From: Gemmataceae bacterium
Lineage (GTDB): Bacteria; Planctomycetota; Planctomycetia; Gemmatales; Gemmataceae
DNA length: 44,183 nucleotides
Reading direction: 5' to 3'
Assembly (NCBI GenBank): GCA_009692065.1
Contig: SHZY01000037.1
Location: forward strand, 1 to 44,183
Made by a program: the position numbers and the translations under genes. Positions within the stretch are counted from its first letter, which is position 1. Each line of letters begins with the position of its first letter. This document shows positions 39,052-44,183 of this stretch, in pieces. The notes beneath the pieces are model-generated. The model searched no databases, was not told the DNA's origin, and was given only the letters and a program-made list of their open reading frames with translations.

Positions 39052-41244
39052 ATGATCGCCGACCTCAAAAAACTGATCCAGAAGCACTGGGGCTTCGCCA
39101 CCTTTCGGCCATTGCAAGAGGACGCGATGCGGGCGGTGCTGGAAGGACGCGACTCGGTGCTGGTATTGCCCACGGGCGGCGGGAAGTCGCTGTGCTTTCA
39201 GGCGCCGGCGGTGTTGCGTGGTGGCACCACCGTCGTCATCTCGCCGCTCATCGCGCTCATGAAGGATCAGGTGGACGGGCTGCAATCCTGCGGCGTGCCG
39301 GCCATTCAGCTCGATAGCTCGCTGTCGCCGGCGGAACGCTTTTCCTATGAGCAGGACGTGCGCGACGGCGCCATTCGGCTCCTGTTCGTGTCGCCCGAAC
39401 GACTGATGATGGCGGAGTTTCAGAACCTGTGCCGGCAGATCGACGTCAAGACGTTCGCGATCGACGAGGCCCATTGCATCAGCCACTGGGGGCACGATTT
39501 TCGCCCCGAGTATCGCATGTTGAGCCGCATCAAGGAGATCTTTCCCGGCGCCAACGTCCACGCCTACACCGCGACGGCGACCGAGCAAGTGCGGGCCGAC
39601 ATTTGCAAGCAGTTGGCTCTGACCAATCCACTCGTGCTCGTCGGCAACTTCGATCGACCCAATCTCACCTATCGCGTCCTGCGCCGCGGCGATGTGGACA
39701 AGCAGGTGCGCGAGGTGCTCGAACGCCGCAAGGGGGAGTCGGGCATCATCTACTGTCTGCGGCGGCGCGACGTTGATGACATGGCGGCGACGGTCAAGGG
39801 TTGGGGCTACAAGGCGATGGCGTATCATGCGGGCATGGAAGGCGACGAGCGCCGGCGCGTGCAAGAGGCGTTCATCAACGAGGAGTCTGACATCATCGTG
39901 GCGACGATTGCCTTCGGCATGGGTATCGATCGCTCGAACATCCGCTTCGTCTTGCACACGTCGATGCCGAAATCGGTCGAGCATTATCAGCAAGAGACAG
40001 GCCGGGCCGGCCGCGACGGGCTGGAGGCGGAGTGCGTGCTCCTGCATTCGGGCCAGGATTTTCTGACGTGGAAAGCGATCCTGCAAAAGTCGGCAATGGA
40101 AAACGAGGTCGCGGACGACTTTCTCCCCAATGCGCTCCGCCATGCCGAGGACATGGACCGCTATGCGCGCGGCGCCGTCTGCCGGCACAAGGCGCTGGTC
40201 AACTATTTTGGGCAGAAATACGAGGAGCCGAGCTGTGCGGCGTGCGATCTGTGCCTGGGCGATGTCGAGAAGGTCGAGGATGCCCTGGTCGTTGCCCAGA
40301 AGATCCTCTCGTGTGTGGCCCGCGTCAACGAACGCTACGGCGTCAACCACGTCATCAGCGTGTTGCGCGGCGAAGACACCGAACGCGTTCGCCAACTTCA
40401 GCATGACCAACTCACCACCTTTGGCCTCCTGAAAGAACACGCCAAGACGACCGTCCGCGACTGGATTTTTCAACTGATCGGCCAGGGGTTCCTGATGAAG
40501 TCGGAGGACGAATACCCCGTCCTCAAGCTCAACTTCGCATCATGGGAAGTGATGAAGGGGAAGCAAACAAAAGTCCAACTCCTGCAACCGGCTCGCAAGG
40601 AGCGGACGGAAAGAGTGAAACGCTCGCACGCCGATGAATCCTCGTGGGAGGGCGTGGATCGTGATCTGGCAGACGCGTTGCGCAAGTGGCGATTCGAATT
40701 GGCCAAGCAAACCGGCAAGCCGCCATACATCATTTTCAGCGACGCGACCTTGCGCGAGCTGGCCCGCATCCGGCCCTCTACGCCTGCCAAACTGCTGCTG
40801 GTCTACGGCATCGGCACGCGCAAGATCGAGGATTTCGGCGAATCGTTGCTGGCCTGCATCACGGATTACTGCGCGGAGCACGATGTACCGATGGATGTTG
40901 TGGCCGATGCCCCGCCTCCGCCGCCAAAGCCCGCCAAGACCGCGGCGATAACTCCGTCACGAGCGTTGGCAATCAAGCTCTTTAGCGAAGGGGCGGCCAT
41001 TGAAGACGTTGCCGAGCAGACCGGACGCGCGCGGACCACGGTCACGGAATATCTGTGCGAGTACATCCAGCGTGACAAGCCGGCGAGCGTCGCGATGTGG
41101 GTTGCTCCGGCGATCTATAATCGGGTCGCCGCCGCGGTCGAGGAGCATGGCGGGGCGAGACTGAAGCCGCTGTTCATCGCCCTGGAAGAGAAGGTTCCGT
41201 ACGATGACATCCGCATTGTCGTGGCACATCTGAACAAGAAATAG
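39052..41244 (+). CDS. recQ: ATP-dependent DNA helicase RecQ
   Basis: A 730-residue 3'-5' DNA helicase of recombination repair and stalled-fork handling. Motifs in order: FRPLQEDAM (motif 0), VLPTGGGKSLCFQ (Walker A), AIDEAHCISHWGHDFRPEY (DEAH and the aromatic-rich loop), TATATEQVR, VATIAFGMGIDRSNIRFVLH and QETGRAGRDG. The zinc site is CRHKALVNYFGQ...CAACDLC near 378-401, followed by a winged-helix RQC part. An HRDC domain lies at about 535-610, and a C-terminal helix-turn-helix (AIEDVAEQTGRARTTVTEYL) is typical of longer RecQ forms. The frame is open upstream to 38689, but homology starts at MIADLKKLIQKHWGF, so ATG 39052 is chosen; there is no clear Shine-Dalgarno. Confidence 0.95.
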   Translation: MIADLKKLIQKHWGFATFRPLQEDAMRAVLEGRDSVLVLPTGGGKSLCFQAPAVLRGGTTVVISPLIALMKDQVDGLQSCGVPAIQLDSSLSPAERFSYEQDVRDGAIRLLFVSPERLMMAEFQNLCRQIDVKTFAIDEAHCISHWGHDFRPEYRMLSRIKEIFPGANVHAYTATATEQVRADICKQLALTNPLVLVGNFDRPNLTYRVLRRGDVDKQVREVLERRKGESGIIYCLRRRDVDDMAATVKGWGYKAMAYHAGMEGDERRRVQEAFINEESDIIVATIAFGMGIDRSNIRFVLHTSMPKSVEHYQQETGRAGRDGLEAECVLLHSGQDFLTWKAILQKSAMENEVADDFLPNALRHAEDMDRYARGAVCRHKALVNYFGQKYEEPSCAACDLCLGDVEKVEDALVVAQKILSCVARVNERYGVNHVISVLRGEDTERVRQLQHDQLTTFGLLKEHAKTTVRDWIFQLIGQGFLMKSEDEYPVLKLNFASWEVMKGKQTKVQLLQPARKERTERVKRSHADESSWEGVDRDLADALRKWRFELAKQTGKPPYIIFSDATLRELARIRPSTPAKLLLVYGIGTRKIEDFGESLLACITDYCAEHDVPMDVVADAPPPPPKPAKTAAITPSRALAIKLFSEGAAIEDVAEQTGRARTTVTEYLCEYIQRDKPASVAMWVAPAIYNRVAAAVEEHGGARLKPLFIALEEKVPYDDIRIVVAHLNKK

Positions 41245-41250
41245 CGGGGA

Positions 41251-41389
41251 CTAACCACAGAGACACAGAGAAGGCAAGATGAGAGGGGAATCGGGTTTTC
41301 ATTCACTGCAAGGAATTCGGTATTGACGACATGGGGCCGGTCTTTTCCCCTTCTTCTCTTCTCTGTGCCACTGTGTCTTTGTGGTTAGG
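41251..41389. repeat. Dispersed repeat with inverted ends (CACAGAGACACAG type), copy 2
   Basis: CTAACCACAGAGACACAGAG at the left and CTGTGTCTTTGTGGTTAGGC at the right pair imperfectly. It is related to the copy at 22518-22657. It begins 6 bases after the recQ stop and fills the gap to the convergent NTPase gene. Confidence 0.8.
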
Positions 41390-41426
41390 CATTTGGGATA
41401 GGCCAGGCGCCGAGCGAGTGCTTCAT

Positions 41427-43424
41427 TCATGGCCGCGTGTCCGACGCACTGCAATCCCTTTCCAGGATTGTCATCCCAAACCAGCGGCAAATTTCCAACG
41501 CCGTGCCGACAATTGAACGAGATTGCTCTAATTCTCCCGCCGTCTGTAGCCAGCGCCCGTAGCTGAGCCGTGTCAGCACTCGCTCGAAAGGCAACCCGCC
41601 GCGGTCATATGCATCAAGCAATTCGCGATACTCCTTGCCGAGATCGGCGCCGCCCTGCCCTTGCACGCGCAAGTAATCGAGCCGCATGCGCTGGCGGGCG
41701 AGGCGGGTCCAGTGGTGCTCTTCGGCCAACGGCGCGAGGTAAAGTAGGCTGCCGAGATCGATTGCGTCGAGTCGGCCGAGCCGCAGTAAGCACTCGAAGA
41801 CGTGGACCCATTCGTAGACATCGGCCGGTACGATCGACTGGGCGACGCGCAGAGCCTCGTCTTTCTTGCCCAGCAGACACAATGCATGAGCGAGGTATGC
41901 TTGCCACAGCGCCTGCCACGGTTGCGAGACCTGAGGCACATCGAGAAACGGCTGCAGGCGGCCGAGGGCAATCAAGGCGTCGCCGCGCAGCGGGGCATCA
42001 ACGGGGCGGTAGGCTTCGATCGCGTCTTCGAACAGGCCGAGCATTTCGAAGCAGATCGCGAGGCTGCGGTAGCGTCCGAAGCCGGTCCATAGGGGCGGCA
42101 GCCGCCAGTCGCCATTGGGGAAGAATCGCAGCAAGAGATCGCGTTCGAATGCCGGCGCGAGGAAGCGATGCTTGGGATTGTCGAGGGCAACAAAGGTGCT
42201 GTCGGCTTCATTCCAGAGACCGGCGTCGGCGTAGGCGTGAAAGAGCTCGACCTCTTCACTGGCGTCTTCCAGGCTGAGCGCCGGGCGGCGGTCCGGACGG
42301 CCGCACAAAAAGCCGGCCCGTGCCGTGTGGGCGTGGTGCTTGCTGCCAAGTACATACTCGAAACCGCTGCGCACCAGGGGATGGGCGTCAAGTACGACTT
42401 CGTCCAACTGGCCGACGCGTTCCAGTAGCCGCAATTCAACCAGCATTTGAAGCTGCGCTTGCAGCCAATCGAGTGTACGCGCCTGGAAAGGCTCATAGCA
42501 CCGGCCCCATGTGTCGTGCAGTAAATGCCGCAGCGGGTCGCTCTGCAAGTAATCGAGCAGACGCTTTTCCGTCGTCGGTTGCCGAAAGGAGATGGCCAGT
42601 GCGAGCAGATCCTGCAGTTCGCCAGGCATGACGGCCTGGAGTGCTTGCAGAACACGGAAAACGCAAACCTCCTCATCGCTGCCGCCGGCGAGTGCGGACT
42701 GCGGCAATTCGCGATACCGCTCTCCCCTGCCCTCGTGGTAGTGGACGAGGTAGGTGCCCAGCAACTCGACCGCCTTGGCGTGCAAGCCGCAGGATCGCGC
42801 GGCCGCGCTGATTACGGGATCCGTCCCGGTGACGCCGAGCGTTTTCAGCAAGCTCGTCGCGCTGACCATGTCTAACGTGCTCAGCGAAATGACCTGCGCA
42901 TGACGGCGTCGCTCCAGCGTCGGCATCGGAAAGCGGCTCGTCAGGACGACCACGCCCGGAATCGCGACGGATGCCAGCTCTTCAAGTAGCCTGCCCAGCT
43001 CCGGATGCACGAAACGCCCGAACCAGGCGCCCTGTTCGTGCTGCACGACCTCGGTGCCGTCGAGGACCAGGGCCCAGCGTTCCGTCTTCAAAATGGCGAG
43101 CAGACGATCGACGCACCAGCTCGCGGAAACATCGGGCGGCTTATCGAGTCCTTCGGCATAAGCGAGCATCTCACGCAGCGCGAGGTCGCTATCCTTGCCG
43201 CGGTAGAAGCTCCAGAGGAAGACGCCGTCGCGCGTCCCCACCTGGGTCAACCATTGCTGCACAATGGCCGTCTTGCCCTGGCCACCCGGGCCAATCATCG
43301 CGGCCACGCTCGGCTCCGCGCCATTCAAGGCGTGATCAAGCATCGCGAGTTCGGCTTCGCGCCCGAAGAAGCGCAGCGGCTGCGAAGTGCAGTGATGAAT
43401 CGCGGGTAATCGTTTGATGTTCAT
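41427..43424 (-). CDS. STAND-type (NB-ARC-like) NTPase with helical repeat C-terminus
   Basis: A 665-residue signal-transduction NTPase. The core begins almost at once: FFGREAELAMLDHAL (19-33), Walker A GPGGQGKT (45-52), Walker B WALVLDGTE (117-124), LTSR (161-164) and CGLHAKAVELLGTYL (212-226), which takes the place of the GLPLA motif. From about 420 on, degenerate 34-residue helical units of TPR type follow (FEDAIEAYRPVDAPLRGDAL, LAHALCLLGKKDEALRVAQS). Related proteins act as sensors in regulation, cell death or phage defence. No effector domain precedes the NTPase here. The start is taken at MNIKRLPAIHH because GRE follows at the usual distance; the longer frame adds only low-quality sequence. 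The start is 23 bases from the divergent cyclase gene. Confidence 0.78.
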   Translation of the reverse strand: MNIKRLPAIHHCTSQPLRFFGREAELAMLDHALNGAEPSVAAMIGPGGQGKTAIVQQWLTQVGTRDGVFLWSFYRGKDSDLALREMLAYAEGLDKPPDVSASWCVDRLLAILKTERWALVLDGTEVVQHEQGAWFGRFVHPELGRLLEELASVAIPGVVVLTSRFPMPTLERRRHAQVISLSTLDMVSATSLLKTLGVTGTDPVISAAARSCGLHAKAVELLGTYLVHYHEGRGERYRELPQSALAGGSDEEVCVFRVLQALQAVMPGELQDLLALAISFRQPTTEKRLLDYLQSDPLRHLLHDTWGRCYEPFQARTLDWLQAQLQMLVELRLLERVGQLDEVVLDAHPLVRSGFEYVLGSKHHAHTARAGFLCGRPDRRPALSLEDASEEVELFHAYADAGLWNEADSTFVALDNPKHRFLAPAFERDLLLRFFPNGDWRLPPLWTGFGRYRSLAICFEMLGLFEDAIEAYRPVDAPLRGDALIALGRLQPFLDVPQVSQPWQALWQAYLAHALCLLGKKDEALRVAQSIVPADVYEWVHVFECLLRLGRLDAIDLGSLLYLAPLAEEHHWTRLARQRMRLDYLRVQGQGGADLGKEYRELLDAYDRGGLPFERVLTRLSYGRWLQTAGELEQSRSIVGTALEICRWFGMTILERDCSASDTRP

Positions 43425-43447
43425 TGGTGGCGAATATACTGACCAGC

Positions 43448-44056
43448 ATGATCTACGACATCTCCCCGCCGTTGACGCCGAGGTTGGCCGTTTGGCCCGG
43501 CGATGTGCCGCTGTCACACCGCGTCATGTGCGATGGCGATCCTGTCGCCGCATCAGCACTGCGCACAACGGTGCATCTCGGTTCCCACGTGGACGCGCCG
43601 TGCCATGTCGGGCGCGGCGCTGCCACCATCGACCAATGCCCGCTGGATTGGTACCTGGGCCCGTGCCAGGTGATGCGCGTGAACGTGGCGAGAGGCCAAT
43701 GTGTCGTTCCGGAGCTACTGGGGCCGATCGAAACGCCTCGGGTGTTGATCGCCACGGACTCGTATCCCGATCCAGAAAACTTCAACGAGGATTACGCGGC
43801 TTTGTCGCCCGCGCTGATCGCATTCTTGAAAGGACATGGCGTCAAGTTGGTCGGCATCGATACGCCGAGCGTTGACGTGTTTGCTGCGAAGGACTTGCCC
43901 ACTCATCACGCGTGCCTGGAGCACGACATCGTGATCCTCGAAGGGTTGGTGCTGCGTGACGTGCCGGCGGGGCTTTACGAGCTGATCGCGCTGCCGCTCA
44001 AGCTGGTCGGCTTCGATGGCAGTCCGGTGCGGGCGGTGTTGCGGACCTTGGCGTGA
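43448..44056 (+). CDS. Cyclase-family metal-dependent hydrolase (kynurenine formamidase-like)
   Basis: A 202-residue enzyme of the family that includes bacterial kynurenine formamidase KynB and isatin hydrolase. The metal motif HxGxHxDxPxH is present as HLGSHVDAPCH, preceded by the typical N-terminus MIYDISPPLTPRLAVWPGD. The later part LVGIDTPSVDVFAAKDLPTH and EGLVLRDVPAGLYELIALPL matches the family. It would open an amide or cyclic bond; formylkynurenine is the best-known substrate, but no other tryptophan-breakdown gene is nearby. The start ATG 43448 is chosen by homology. It is the last protein gene before the tRNA. Confidence 0.87.
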   Translation: MIYDISPPLTPRLAVWPGDVPLSHRVMCDGDPVAASALRTTVHLGSHVDAPCHVGRGAATIDQCPLDWYLGPCQVMRVNVARGQCVVPELLGPIETPRVLIATDSYPDPENFNEDYAALSPALIAFLKGHGVKLVGIDTPSVDVFAAKDLPTHHACLEHDIVILEGLVLRDVPAGLYELIALPLKLVGFDGSPVRAVLRTLA

Positions 44057-44110
44057 TAATCGCAGGTTGACGCTGCGGGGCCAAAGCGTAAAATTCATGA
44101 GTCCAATGAT

Positions 44111-44183
<73 letters not shown>

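Noticed and set aside
43581-43594. A second parS-like sequence, GTTCCCACGTGGAC
   Set aside because: It is not a palindrome and codes for the conserved metal-binding motif GSHVDAP of the cyclase-family enzyme, which explains it.
8511-44056. A single metabolic operon for amino acids
   Set aside because: The related genes are separated by repeats and by strand changes, so only a loose functional theme can be claimed.

Overview
The window looks like chromosomal DNA from a planctomycete, most likely of the Gemmata group. This rests on GC-rich coding DNA, an ECF sigma factor carrying a long C-terminal extension behind a membrane segment, a Ser/Thr kinase, many secreted or lipid-anchored proteins of unknown function, WD40 and zinc-ribbon proteins, weak Shine-Dalgarno usage and intergenic spaces packed with hairpin-forming repeats. 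No transposase, integrase, phage gene or CRISPR array was seen.

Layout. 1-2100: the tail of an unknown gene, then the ECF sigma factor, whose last codons run into a heptanucleotide repeat. 2149-8406: two tandem paralogous membrane proteins with a spermidine-synthase-like C-terminal domain, both starting at TTG. 8511-9986: leucyl aminopeptidase. 10086-15225: envelope proteins (a PD40 propeller, a secreted protein, a Pro-rich lipoprotein and a DUF11 protein sharing a domain with the lipoprotein). 15262-16613: a Ser/Thr kinase with a one-base frameshift in its glycine-rich loop. 16614-17020: a gene-poor stretch with a perfect parS-like palindrome and a pair of hairpin motifs 100 bp apart. 17021-19678: an alkaline-phosphatase-superfamily enzyme and a membrane dipeptidase. 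19894-21468: purH. 21481-26181: secreted proteins and a metallophosphoesterase. 26292-31712: a small protein behind a consensus promoter, a PduO-type cobalamin adenosyltransferase with an in-frame repeat insertion, an aminotransferase, an ornithine-cyclodeaminase-family enzyme, a small secreted protein and a zinc-ribbon/WD40 protein. 31816-33795: a secreted fusion of a metallo-beta-lactamase-fold hydrolase and a D-2-hydroxyacid dehydrogenase. 33849-38826: a small protein, glycine oxidase, a dynamin-like GTPase and an amino-acid permease. 39052-44183: RecQ, a STAND-type NTPase, a cyclase-family hydrolase and tRNA-Ala(CGC).

Most genes appear to be single transcription units rather than one operon. 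Amino-acid and peptide handling recurs (aminopeptidase, dipeptidase, aminotransferase, cyclodeaminase-family enzyme, glycine oxidase, permease), but no gene order proves a shared pathway. The features I find most worth following are the hydrolase-dehydrogenase fusion, the parS-like site, the repeat sequences that supply protein tails and an internal protein segment, and the tandem membrane aminopropyltransferase-like pair.
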